Of a stretch of 64,000 nt of DNA, positions 1 through 7,863 are shown one piece after another; position 1 is the first letter of the stretch; each line of letters begins with the position of its first letter. Where the stretch lies: contig NZ_LFMW01000012.1 in assembly GCF_001050345.1 (NCBI RefSeq), forward strand, positions 186,001 through 250,000, given 5' to 3'. The stretch is from Pseudomonas fildesensis (GTDB taxonomy: Bacteria > Pseudomonadota > Gammaproteobacteria > Pseudomonadales > Pseudomonadaceae). Both the position numbers and the translations under genes were made by a program. The notes under the pieces are model-generated. The model made no database searches and was not told where the DNA came from. It worked only from the letters and a program-made list of their open reading frames with translations.

Positions 1-1
1 G

Positions 2-895
2 TTCCTCAATACCGTAAACCCCACGGGCACGGACCCGGTGAGCGACAAAGAAAAAACCTGGCACCGTGTCACGCCCAAGTTCGGCCTGACGTATGCGCTG
101 ACCGATCAATACACGTTGTTCGGCCAATACGCCGAGGGTTTCCGTACCCCGTCAGCCAAAGCGTTGTACGGACGTTTTGAAAACCTCAACCTGGGCTACA
201 CCGTCGAGCCAAACCCCGACCTCAAGCCAGAAACCAGCAAAGGCATCGAAACCGGGATTCGCGGCAACTTCGACGAGGGCTCCTTCGACATCGCCGTGTT
301 CTATAACAAGTACCGCGACTTTATCGACGAAGACAACGCTGTGGTCGGCGGCACCGTCGAACAGTTCAGGGCCGTCAACATCAAGCGCGCCACCATCAAG
401 GGTGCAGAAGCCAAAGGTCGTCTGAACCTGGATGCGTTCGGCGCCCCTCAGGGCCTGTACACCCAAGGATCGATTTCCTACGCCTATGGCCGTAACGACG
501 ACAACGGCGAGCCGCTGAACAGCGTCAACCCGCTCAAGGGCGTATTCGGCCTGGGTTACGACCAGGACAACTACGGCGGCCTGCTGAGCTGGACCCTGGT
601 GAAGAAACAGGATCGCGTCGACAGCACGACCTTCCACGCGCCCGACGGCAGCACCGACGGCCCGTTCAAGACCCCAGGCTTCGGCATCCTCGACCTGACC
701 GCGTTCTACAAGGTCACCCACGATGTAACCATCAACGGCGGCCTCTACAACCTGACCGACAAGAAATACTGGAACTGGGACGACGTGCGCAGCTACGACA
801 GCGTCGGCGAAGCCGCAGTGACCGGTCCGGCCAACCTCGACCGCCTGACCCAGCCCGGCCGCAATTTTGCGATCAACGTGATCTGGGACATCTGA
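2..895 (+). CDS. TonB-dependent heme/hemoprotein receptor, C-terminal part
   Basis: The frame is open from the window edge (reads FLNTVNPTGTDPVSDK before the first ATG at 38), so only the last 297 residues of an outer-membrane beta-barrel receptor are present. Visible are the FGQYAEGFRTPSAK motif and NPDLKPETSKGIETGIRG, both typical of the TonB-dependent hemoglobin/heme receptor family (FRAP-like FRTP and NPDL boxes), followed by alternating beta strands to the end. The last residue is Ile rather than the usual aromatic. The adjacent heme oxygenase supports heme as the ligand: the receptor would take heme or a hemoprotein's heme across the outer membrane using TonB energy, and the oxygenase would release the iron. 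Plug domain, signal peptide and promoter lie outside the window, so HasR, PhuR and HxuC types cannot be told apart. Confidence 0.85.
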   Translation, partial: FLNTVNPTGTDPVSDKEKTWHRVTPKFGLTYALTDQYTLFGQYAEGFRTPSAKALYGRFENLNLGYTVEPNPDLKPETSKGIETGIRGNFDEGSFDIAVFYNKYRDFIDEDNAVVGGTVEQFRAVNIKRATIKGAEAKGRLNLDAFGAPQGLYTQGSISYAYGRNDDNGEPLNSVNPLKGVFGLGYDQDNYGGLLSWTLVKKQDRVDSTTFHAPDGSTDGPFKTPGFGILDLTAFYKVTHDVTINGGLYNLTDKKYWNWDDVRSYDSVGEAAVTGPANLDRLTQPGRNFAINVIWDI

Positions 896-902
896 TACCA
901 CC

Positions 903-948
903 CACCTCGCCCCGCCGGATTTAATCACCGGCGAGGTGAGGATTTTTT
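903..948 (+). terminator. Rho-independent terminator after heme receptor
   Basis: A 9-bp perfect stem, CACCTCGCC (903-911) with GGCGAGGTG (930-938), is followed closely by a T6 run at 943-948. It starts eight bases after the receptor stop codon and separates it, at least in part, from the heme oxygenase gene. Confidence 0.7.
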
Positions 949-1032
949 ACTGTGCCGCGTCTTCTTGTTCGTCTAGTTGATAACAGCTCTCTTTAGGGCA
1001 CCCAGGCGCTTCCCTTCTCAAGGACCTTTTCG

Positions 1033-1641
1033 ATGACCGTTTCTCCTACCGCAGAACGCCCAGGCCTGCGCTCCCAGCGCCTGAACCAGATCACAAACGA
1101 GCCTCACACCAAGCTCGACGCACTGGTCAAGGCCCACGCCCCGTTCGAAACCCAGGCCAACTTCGCCCGTTTCGTGGTGGCGCAGTACTTGTTCCAGTCG
1201 GAACTGGTGGCCCTGTACAACGATGCCGAATTGATCAAGATCGTCCCCGACCTGGCCGAACGCTGCCGCGCCGACGCCGCCAAGCTGGACCTCGGCGACC
1301 TGGACACTGAAGTCCCGGCACCGGTCGCGGGCGCCGTGAAGAGCCCGAGCAAGGCCGAAGCCCTGGGCTGGCTGTTCGTCTCCGAGGGTTCCAAGCTGGG
1401 CGCTGCCTTCCTTATCAAGCGCGCCGTGGGCCTGGGCCTGAGCGATACCTTCGGCGCCCGCCACCTCGGCGAACCGGCCGGTGGTCGCGCTGAAGGCTGG
1501 AAGAGCTTCACCCGTACCCTCGACAGCCTGGAATTCAGTGCCGAAGAAGAAGCAGACGTGGAAAAAGGCGCGGTTGATGCGTTTGTGCGCTTCACCGTGT
1601 TGCTGGAACAGGCGTACGCTAGCGCCCCCGAACTGGCCTGA
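1033..1641 (+). CDS. hemO: Heme oxygenase, bacterial HemO/PigA type
   Basis: A 202-residue cytoplasmic enzyme that opens the heme ring to biliverdin, CO and free iron. It closely follows the P. aeruginosa HemO (PigA) pattern as I remember it: LRSQRLNQITNEPHTKL near the N-terminus, with the His of NEPH as likely proximal heme ligand, then FARFVVAQYLFQ, and the distal-helix stretch EALGWLFVSEGSKLGAAF with the glycines that sit over the heme. The conserved ARHLGEP..GRAEGWKSF follows. The ATG at 1033 has AAGGA upstream at a suitable distance. It lies 137 bp after the heme receptor, same strand, so the pair forms a heme uptake and breakdown unit. Whether it yields the alpha or the beta/delta biliverdin isomer cannot be read from the sequence. 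I saw no convincing Fur box in the gap. Confidence 0.92.
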   Translation: MTVSPTAERPGLRSQRLNQITNEPHTKLDALVKAHAPFETQANFARFVVAQYLFQSELVALYNDAELIKIVPDLAERCRADAAKLDLGDLDTEVPAPVAGAVKSPSKAEALGWLFVSEGSKLGAAFLIKRAVGLGLSDTFGARHLGEPAGGRAEGWKSFTRTLDSLEFSAEEEADVEKGAVDAFVRFTVLLEQAYASAPELA

Positions 1642-1659
1642 CCCACGTTGTTACCGTAA

Positions 1660-1755
1660 GAGTGAGCTTGCTCGCGAAAAACGTTCAGACACCGCGTTCA
1701 TCCAGGAAGGGCGCGTTATCGTTTACGACCTTCGCGAGCAAGCTCGCGCCTACAG
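1660..1755. repeat. REPIN-like inverted repeat pair
   Basis: GAGCTTGCTCGCGAA (from 1664) and TTCGCGAGCAAGCTCGCGCC near 1731-1750 face each other across about 50 bp, the usual form of paired Pseudomonas REP palindromes. It fills most of the gap between the heme oxygenase and the DUF454 gene and could fold as a transcript-end hairpin. Confidence 0.75.
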
Positions 1756-1783
1756 TTATCACCTATCTGAAAACTCCACGTAA

Positions 1784-2185
1784 ATGACCGGCACAACCCA
1801 ATCCACCTCAAAAATCGCACAGTTGCTCTTCGGCCTGCTGGCCTACGTCAGCCTGGGCATCGGGCTGGTGGCGATTGTCGTGCCGGGTTTGCCTACCACC
1901 GAATTCATCCTGCTGGCCGCCTGGGCCGCTACCAAAAGCTCACCGCGCCTCAGTGCCTGGCTGGAAAATCACCGGCTGTTCGGGCCGATCCTGTCCAATT
2001 GGCGCAATGGCAAAATCATTGCGCGCCGCGCCAAAGTCAGCGCAACCGTGAGCATGTTGCTGTGCGCCATTTTGATGCTGGTGATGCTCGATCATGGCTG
2101 GCCGATCTACCTGGCGATTGCCGGGATGAGCCTGGGCAACCTGTGGATCTGGTCGCGCCCGGAACGGCTTACACAGCCCGTATAA
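1784..2185 (+). CDS. DUF454 (YbaN-like) inner-membrane protein
   Basis: A 133-residue protein of the DUF454/YbaN family. It has one hydrophobic segment at about residues 12-35 (LLFGLLAYVSLGIGLVAIV), the family motif VPGLPTTEFILLAAWAATKSSPR next to it, and a second hydrophobic stretch near residues 90-118. The motif LEN...FGPILSNWR is also typical. It should be a small inner-membrane protein; no biochemical role is established that I know of. DUF454 genes often lie near heme or iron genes in Pseudomonas, which fits its position here after hemO, but the REPIN in between makes co-transcription uncertain. The ATG at 1784 lacks a clear Shine-Dalgarno sequence. Confidence 0.85.
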   Translation: MTGTTQSTSKIAQLLFGLLAYVSLGIGLVAIVVPGLPTTEFILLAAWAATKSSPRLSAWLENHRLFGPILSNWRNGKIIARRAKVSATVSMLLCAILMLVMLDHGWPIYLAIAGMSLGNLWIWSRPERLTQPV

Positions 2186-2319
2186 CGCTGCGTACAGGCG
2201 TTTTCCTACCGCTCATCGCCTCCCTCTCATGAATTAACACACTGCGCCGATGCTCCGGGTATGCGCCGAATGGACTTGGCCCAGCTTGTATACCAATAAG
2301 TCCATTCGCGAGTGAACCT

Positions 2320-4458
2320 ATGTTCGACACCCTCTCCATCCGCTTGAAAATTGTGCTGCTGTCCGGCCTTTGCCTGTTGGGGGTGATTGCGCTGATTATC
2401 AGCATCAACCTGTACGAGACCGATCAGAACGACCACCTGATCAGCGATTCAAGCTCGAGAATGCTCAGCAGCAGCGTGCAAGACCTGTTGCAAGCCAAGG
2501 CCGCTGAACAGGCCGTGCAGTTGCAGAAAACCTTTGGCGAAAACCTCGTGGTGGTCACGGCGTTGGCCGACCAGATCAAAGACCTGCGCAACCTCGCCGC
2601 CAAACGTGCCCTGGAGCCAGGCGCCCTGCGCGAAGAGCTCAACCAGAGCCTCAAGACCGCGTTCGACCGTAACAGCAAAGTGCTCGGTATCTGGCTGTCG
2701 TTCGAGCCCAACGGCCTGGATGGCAAGGACAGCGAGTTCATTGACGACAAGGCCCGCGTATCCAATGAAAAAGGCCGCTTCTCCAGCTACTGGAGCCGCG
2801 CCGGCGGCGAAGGCTTGAACACGATCATGGTCGAGGACGACCTGACCAAGACCACCCTCAACCTCAGCGGCACGCCCTACAACATTTGGTATACCTGCCC
2901 ACGGGACACGCGTAATACGTGCCTGCTGGACCCGTACGAAGATACGGTGGCCGGCAAACCCGTGTTGATGACGACCATTTCCCTGCCGCTGATCGTGGAC
3001 GGCAAAGTTATCGGTGTGGTGGGTGTCGACATCGCCCTCAATGCCCTGCAAGCCGCAACCGATGCGGCGCAAAAAGACCTGTTCGACGGCGCCGCGCACC
3101 TGGAGATTCTGTCGGGCACCGGCTTGATCGCGGCCTACAGCGGCGCACCGGCCAACGTCGGCAAGAACCTGATCGATACCCTCGGCGCCGAAGGAAAGGA
3201 AATCGTACAACTGCTGGCCAGTGGCAGCCATGTGAACCGCGAACAAGGCGACACCATTCGCGCCGTGTACCCGGTCAAGCCGATTGCCGATGCCAAGTCC
3301 TGGGGCGTGGTAATCAAATTGCCCAAGCAAGTGATGCTCGCCGATACGGTGAAGCTGCAAGGCGTACTCGACGAGGCCCAGGCGGCGGGCACTCTCAAGG
3401 CATTGCTCGTCGGTGCCGCAGCCGGCCTGCTGGGCTTGCTGCTGATCTGGCTGACGGCCACCGGCGTGACCCGGCCGATAAACAGCGTGGCCGCCATGCT
3501 CAAGGACATCGCCAGCGGCGACGGCGACCTCACCCAGCGCCTGGCTTACGCCAAGAAAGACGAGTTGGGCGAACTGGTGAATTGGTTCAACCGTTTCCTC
3601 GACAAGCTGCAACCGACCATCGCGCAGATCAAGCAAAGCATCACCGAAGCGCGTGGCACTGCGGATCAGTCATCGGCCATCGCGCGCCAGACCAGCGAAG
3701 GCATGCAGGTGCAGTTCCGCGAAATCGACCAGGTGGCCACCGCCTCCAATGAAATGAGCGCCACCGCCCATGACGTCGCCAACAGCGCATCCAACGCTGC
3801 CAGTGCGGCACGCGGCGCCGATCAGTCTGCGCGTGAAGGCATGTCGATCATCGAGCAAAGCACCCGCGACATCACCACCCTCGCCGAAGAAGTCAGCAAA
3901 GCCGTGAGCGAAGTCGAAGCCCTGGCCGTCAACAGCGAGCAGATCGGTTCAGTGCTGGAGGTGATCCGCAGCATCGCCGAGCAGACCAACCTGCTGGCAT
4001 TGAACGCGGCGATCGAGGCGGCACGCGCCGGCGAAAGCGGACGTGGGTTTGCGGTGGTAGCCGACGAAGTGCGCAACCTGGCCAAGCGCACACAGGATTC
4101 AGTAGAAGAGATTCGCCTGGTAATCGAACGCATCCAGAGCGGCACCCGTGGGGTGGTGGCGACCATGCATTCCAGCCAGCACCAGGCCCAGAGCAATGCC
4201 GGGCAGATCCATCAGGCGGTGCAGGCACTGGGCAAGATCAGTGACGCAGTGACGGTGATCAGCGACATGAACCTGCAAATCGCCAGCGCTGCCGAACAAC
4301 AGAGCGCGGTGGCCGAAGAGGTCAACCGCAACGTCTCGGCGATTCGCACCGTGACCGAGACCCTCACCAGCCAGGCCACCGAGTCGGCGGCCATCAGCAG
4401 CCAACTGAATGCGTTGGCCAGCCAACAGATGAAGTTGATGGATCAGTTCAGGGTTTAA
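2320..4458 (+). CDS. Methyl-accepting chemotaxis protein with dCache-type sensor
   Basis: A 712-residue chemoreceptor. TM1 is at about residues 10-31 (IVLLSGLCLLGVIALIISI). A periplasmic region of about 310 residues contains the double-Cache features FEPNGLDGKDSEF and DPYEDTVAGKPVLMTTISLP. TM2 is near residues 355-378, then a HAMP domain (TRPINSVAAMLKDIASGDGDL), and the cytoplasmic coiled coil with the near-invariant hairpin tip EQTNLLALNAAIEAARAGE at about 552. The tip is the contact site for CheA and CheW. The binding-site motif for amino acids (Y..R.WY) is not clearly present, so the ligand is unknown. There is no C-terminal CheR-tethering pentapeptide. The gene stands alone, with a weak GAGTGA Shine-Dalgarno sequence before ATG. 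Confidence 0.93.
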   Translation: MFDTLSIRLKIVLLSGLCLLGVIALIISINLYETDQNDHLISDSSSRMLSSSVQDLLQAKAAEQAVQLQKTFGENLVVVTALADQIKDLRNLAAKRALEPGALREELNQSLKTAFDRNSKVLGIWLSFEPNGLDGKDSEFIDDKARVSNEKGRFSSYWSRAGGEGLNTIMVEDDLTKTTLNLSGTPYNIWYTCPRDTRNTCLLDPYEDTVAGKPVLMTTISLPLIVDGKVIGVVGVDIALNALQAATDAAQKDLFDGAAHLEILSGTGLIAAYSGAPANVGKNLIDTLGAEGKEIVQLLASGSHVNREQGDTIRAVYPVKPIADAKSWGVVIKLPKQVMLADTVKLQGVLDEAQAAGTLKALLVGAAAGLLGLLLIWLTATGVTRPINSVAAMLKDIASGDGDLTQRLAYAKKDELGELVNWFNRFLDKLQPTIAQIKQSITEARGTADQSSAIARQTSEGMQVQFREIDQVATASNEMSATAHDVANSASNAASAARGADQSAREGMSIIEQSTRDITTLAEEVSKAVSEVEALAVNSEQIGSVLEVIRSIAEQTNLLALNAAIEAARAGESGRGFAVVADEVRNLAKRTQDSVEEIRLVIERIQSGTRGVVATMHSSQHQAQSNAGQIHQAVQALGKISDAVTVISDMNLQIASAAEQQSAVAEEVNRNVSAIRTVTETLTSQATESAAISSQLNALASQQMKLMDQFRV

Positions 4459-4473
4459 GAAACACCACAGTCC

Positions 4474-4610
4474 AATGTGGGAGGGGGCTGTCGCTCGTTC
4501 CCACGCTCCGCGTGGGAATGCATCCTGTGACGCTCCGCGTCACGCTGGCATTGACGGCGGGACGCAGAGCGTCCAGGGCGACATTCCCACGCAGAGCGTA
4601 GGAACGATCA
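4474..4610. repeat. REP palindrome array, composite of two families
   Basis: Starts with GTGGGAGGGGGCT, the left arm of the family that is complete at 40284-40373, but switches at once to the GTTCCCACGCTCCGCGTGGGAA family and its partner CATTCCCACGCAGAGCGTAGGAACGATC. In between are GTGACGCTCCGCGTCAC and GACGCAGAGCGTC. It lies between the chemoreceptor and the convergent nitroreductase gene and may end transcription from both sides. Confidence 0.8.
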
Positions 4611-4621
4611 ACGATCGATAA

Positions 4622-5185
4622 TCAGGCGCCAGGCCAGGCCTGAACGAACGCTGCCAGGTCTTCTTTCGGCGCGGTGCGCGGCGGGTTCTGCGGCGTGCCC
4701 AGGTAAAGGAAGCCAATTACTTCCTCGCCTGCCGTCAGCTCCAGGCCTTGGGCGACGTGGGCCGAGTAGGACAAGTCGCCGGTACGCCACACCGCACCAA
4801 TCCCCTGTGCGTAAGCCGCCAGCAAAATCCCGTGGGCCGCACAGGCGGCCGCCAGCAGTTGCTCGGACTTCGGCACTTTGAAGTGGTCTTGCAGGCGAGC
4901 AATCACCACCACCACCAACGGGGCACGCAGCGGGCCGTTCTGGGCTTTATCGATGGCAGCTTGCGGGGCGTCGGCATCCTGCAGGCGCGCGGCTTCGGCA
5001 AGCAACGTGCCCATTTGCTCACGGGCCGCGCCTTCCACGGTCAGGAAGCGCCAAGGGCGCAGCTGGCCGTGGTCGGGGGCACGCATGGCGGCGGCGAACA
5101 GCACATCACGCTGCTCCTGGGTCGGTGCCGGCTCCAGCAAACGCGGCACGGAAACACGGTTGAGCAAAGCGTCGAGAGCCTGCAT
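4622..5185 (-). CDS. Nitroreductase family protein, YdjA-like
   Basis: A 187-residue FMN-dependent nitroreductase-fold protein. The ATG at 5185 is chosen over the longer upstream frame because GGAGGT lies five bases before it and the encoded MQALDALLNRVSVPRL is the normal family N-terminus. Visible family features are RRSVP-like RVSVPRL, AAMRAPDHGQLRPWRF (the FMN-contact RAPDHG..RPW of the YdjA branch), AACAAHGILLAAYAQGIGAVWRTG and GFLYLGTP. The short length also fits YdjA. It should be a cytoplasmic NAD(P)H oxidoreductase; the natural substrate is not known. It is transcribed divergently from the DUF1111 operon across a 139-bp gap. Confidence 0.9.
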   Translation of the reverse strand: MQALDALLNRVSVPRLLEPAPTQEQRDVLFAAAMRAPDHGQLRPWRFLTVEGAAREQMGTLLAEAARLQDADAPQAAIDKAQNGPLRAPLVVVVIARLQDHFKVPKSEQLLAAACAAHGILLAAYAQGIGAVWRTGDLSYSAHVAQGLELTAGEEVIGFLYLGTPQNPPRTAPKEDLAAFVQAWPGA

Positions 5186-5247
5186 TGGCCACCTCCAGAG
5201 AAAAATGTGCGGCCATTCTAACGGGAATGAATCGGATTCCACCAAAC

Positions 5248-5268
5248 GATAATTGCTCTTATTCAAAC
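5248..5268 (+). promoter_or_regulatory. Possible Fur-box-like site
   Basis: GATAATTGCTCTTATTC begins at 5248, 60 bp before the DUF1111 start region, and has imperfect GATAAT half-sites in inverted orientation. The match to the 19-bp Fur consensus is only about half. I list it because imelysin operons in pseudomonads are known to be iron-regulated; the match alone would not justify it. Confidence 0.3.
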
Positions 5269-5324
5269 CGCCCTGCCCTGTTAGACTTTGCGACCGCATT
5301 TTTCGCCTTCGTCCAGGAAAGTCG

Positions 5325-6767
5325 ATGTTCCGTTCGCTTCTTCGCCTGTCTGCAGCGTTGCTGGCCTTGAGCCTGGCAGCCTGTGATGACGCCCCGCCCC
5401 CAGCGTCTCTAAACAGTACCAAGGCTGAGCCGGGTGAAGCGCGGGCCGGCGGCGCGACGACGGTGAACAAGCGAGACCAGAACGCGTTTTCCCTGCCCTC
5501 GGCCAACCTGTCGCCGACGCGCCGCCTGGATTTCAGCGTCGGCAACAGTTTCTTTCGCAGCCCCTGGGTGATCGCGCCGTCCACCACCACCGCGCGCGAT
5601 GGGGTGGGCCCGCTGTTTAACACCAACGCCTGCCAGAACTGCCATATCAAGGACGGCCGTGGCCATCCGCCGCTGCCCGACGCAGCGAATGCGGTGTCTA
5701 TGCTGGTGCGCCTGTCGATCCCGGACGCATCCCCCTACGCCAAGCTCATCGAGCAGATTGGCGTAGTGCCCGAACCGGTCTACGGTGGGCAACTGCAAGA
5801 CATGGCCGTGCCGGGCGTCGTGCCGGAAGGCAAGGTGCGGGTCGACTACACACCCGTCAACGTCAGGTTCAAGGACGGCACCGTCGTCGAGTTACGCAAG
5901 CCGGACTTGCAGATCACCCAACTCGGCTACGGCCCGATGCACCCGGACACACGTTTTTCCGCACGCATCGCCCCGCCGATGATCGGCCTGGGCTTGCTCG
6001 AAGCAATTGCCGACGCGGATGTCCTGCGCAACACCGACCCGAAAACCGCCGACAAAGAAGCCATCGTCGGGCGGGCGAATTGGGTCTGGGATGATGCCCA
6101 ACACAAAACCGTCCTCGGGCGATTTGGCTGGAAAGCCGGGCAACCCAACCTCAATCAACAAAATGTTCACGCGTTCTCTGGTGATATGGGCCTCACCACG
6201 TCCCTGAGACCCTTCGATGACTGCACCGACGCCCAAGTCGCCTGCAAACAGGCGCCCAACGGCAATGGCCCCGAGGGCGAGCCGGAAGTCAGCGATAACA
6301 TACTGCGCCTGGTGCTGTTCTATACGCGTAACCTGGCCGTACCTGTGCGCCGCGACGTCAACGCGCCGCAGGTACTGGCCGGGAAAAACCTGTTTTACCA
6401 GGCCGGTTGCCAGGGCTGTCACAAGCCATCCTTCACCACAGCGGCCAATGCCGCTGAACCTGAACTGGCCAACCAAGTGATCCGCCCCTACAGCGACCTG
6501 CTGTTGCATGACATGGGCGACGGCCTGGCCGACAACCGCAGCGAATTCAAGGCCAGTGGCCGCGACTGGCGCACGCCGCCGTTGTGGGGCCTTGGCCTGA
6601 CGCAAACCGTGAGTGGCCATACCCAGTTATTGCATGACGGCCGCGCCCGCAACCCCCTGGAAGCCGTGCTCTGGCATGGCGGTGAAGCGCAAGCGGCGCA
6701 GCAGCATGTGTTGTCTTTTAACGCCGAGCAGCGCGCCGCGTTGCTTGCGTTCCTGAATTCTCTATAA
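5325..6767 (+). CDS. Di-heme DUF1111 (COG3488 'thiol oxidoreductase') lipoprotein
   Basis: A 480-residue exported lipoprotein. The ATG at 5325 is preferred because it follows AGGAAA and gives a clean signal peptide, MFRSLLRLSAALLALSLAAC, with the lipobox Cys at residue 20; the ATG at 5253 would put 24 odd residues ahead of it. Two c-type heme motifs are visible, CQNCH about residue 105 and CQGCH about residue 364, as expected of the di-heme peroxidase-like DUF1111 family. The C-terminal FKASGRDWRTPPLWGLGL and FLHDGRA-like LLHDGRARNPLEAV are family signatures. The role is probably periplasmic electron transfer or metal oxidation; the 'thiol oxidoreductase' name is not well supported. It is the first gene of an operon with the imelysin and DUF1513 genes (31-bp gap, then overlap). 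Confidence 0.9.
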   Translation: MFRSLLRLSAALLALSLAACDDAPPPASLNSTKAEPGEARAGGATTVNKRDQNAFSLPSANLSPTRRLDFSVGNSFFRSPWVIAPSTTTARDGVGPLFNTNACQNCHIKDGRGHPPLPDAANAVSMLVRLSIPDASPYAKLIEQIGVVPEPVYGGQLQDMAVPGVVPEGKVRVDYTPVNVRFKDGTVVELRKPDLQITQLGYGPMHPDTRFSARIAPPMIGLGLLEAIADADVLRNTDPKTADKEAIVGRANWVWDDAQHKTVLGRFGWKAGQPNLNQQNVHAFSGDMGLTTSLRPFDDCTDAQVACKQAPNGNGPEGEPEVSDNILRLVLFYTRNLAVPVRRDVNAPQVLAGKNLFYQAGCQGCHKPSFTTAANAAEPELANQVIRPYSDLLLHDMGDGLADNRSEFKASGRDWRTPPLWGLGLTQTVSGHTQLLHDGRARNPLEAVLWHGGEAQAAQQHVLSFNAEQRAALLAFLNSL

Positions 6768-6798
6768 GCTTCGCCCCACTTACAGAAGGGAGCTCGAC

Positions 6799-7863
6799 AT
6801 GTTCCGTCCCAAGTTGTTGTTCACCAGCCTGGCCGCCCTCGCCCTCGGCGCCTGCTCGCCCCAGGACCCGCAAGCGGTGACCTCGGCCGCCATCGCCAAG
6901 CAAGTGATCCTGCCGACCTACAGCCGCTGGGTTGAAGCCGACCGCCAACTGGCCGTCAGCGCCCTTGCCTACTGCCAGGGCAAGGAAAGCCTGGAGACCG
7001 CGCGCGCCGACTTCCTCCACGCGCAAAAGGCCTGGGCCGAGCTACAACCGCTGCTGATCGGCCCGCTGGCCGAGGGTAACCGTTCGTGGCAGGTGCAGTT
7101 CTGGCCGGACAAGAAAAACCTGGTGGGCCGTCAGGTCGAGCAACTGGTCACCGCACAGCCGCAGATCGACGGTGCCGCCCTGGCCAAGTCGAGCGTGGTG
7201 GTGCAGGGCCTGTCGGCCTACGAATACATCCTCTACGACGCCAAGACCGACGTCGCCGACGAAGCGCAAAAAGCCCGCTACTGCCCGCTGCTGGTCGCCA
7301 TTGGCGATCGTCAGAAAGCCTTGGCCGAAGAGATCCTGGCCAGCTGGAACAGCACTGACGGCATGCTCGCGCAGATGACCAAGTTTCCGAACCAGCGCTA
7401 CGCCGATTCCCACGAAGCCATCGCCGATCTGCTGCGCGTGCAAGTCACCGCGCTGGATACCTTGAAGAAGAAACTCGGCACGCCAATGGGCCGCCAGACC
7501 AAGGGCATCCCGCAGCCGTTCCAGGCCGATGCATGGCGCAGCCAGTCGTCCCTGCAAAGCCTCGCCGCCAGCCTCGCCGCCGCCCAGACCGTGTGGGTCG
7601 GTGTCGACAACAAAGGCCTGCGTGGCCTGTTGCCTGCCGATCAGAAACCGTTGGCTGACAAGATCGACGCGGCCTATGCCGCGGCGCTGAAACTGTTCGC
7701 CAGCAACCAGCGCACGCTCAATGAATTGTTGGCCGACGACGCCGGGCGACAACAGCTCAACGACATCTACGACAGCCTCAACGTTGTCCACCGCCTGCAC
7801 GAAGGCGAACTGGCCAAGGCGCTGGGCATCCAACTGGGCTTCAATGCCAACGACGGTGACTGA
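6799..7863 (+). CDS. Imelysin (peptidase M75 family) lipoprotein
   Basis: A 354-residue lipoprotein: signal peptide MFRPKLLFTSLAALALGAC with lipobox Cys at residue 19, followed by the helical imelysin domain. The GxHxxE-like motif of IcmP is replaced by YSRWVEADRQ near the N-terminus. VNLVGRQ-like KKNLVGRQVE and GLSAYEYILYD match the second signature region of the family. The ATG at 6799 follows GAAGGGAG. Imelysins are iron-regulated outer-membrane or periplasmic proteins; some bind metal, and proteolysis has been shown for few. The stop codon overlaps the DUF1513 start (TGATG), so the two are translationally coupled. Confidence 0.88.
   Translation: MFRPKLLFTSLAALALGACSPQDPQAVTSAAIAKQVILPTYSRWVEADRQLAVSALAYCQGKESLETARADFLHAQKAWAELQPLLIGPLAEGNRSWQVQFWPDKKNLVGRQVEQLVTAQPQIDGAALAKSSVVVQGLSAYEYILYDAKTDVADEAQKARYCPLLVAIGDRQKALAEEILASWNSTDGMLAQMTKFPNQRYADSHEAIADLLRVQVTALDTLKKKLGTPMGRQTKGIPQPFQADAWRSQSSLQSLAASLAAAQTVWVGVDNKGLRGLLPADQKPLADKIDAAYAAALKLFASNQRTLNELLADDAGRQQLNDIYDSLNVVHRLHEGELAKALGIQLGFNANDGD

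Noticed and set aside
152..928. Long open frame on the minus strand opposite the heme receptor
   Set aside because: It mirrors the codon pattern of the receptor gene and has no recognisable domain; the same kind of frame lies opposite many GC-rich genes here.
961..1032. Fur box before the heme oxygenase gene
   Set aside because: TTGATAACAGCTCTCTTTAG has only one weak GATAA half; not enough to list.
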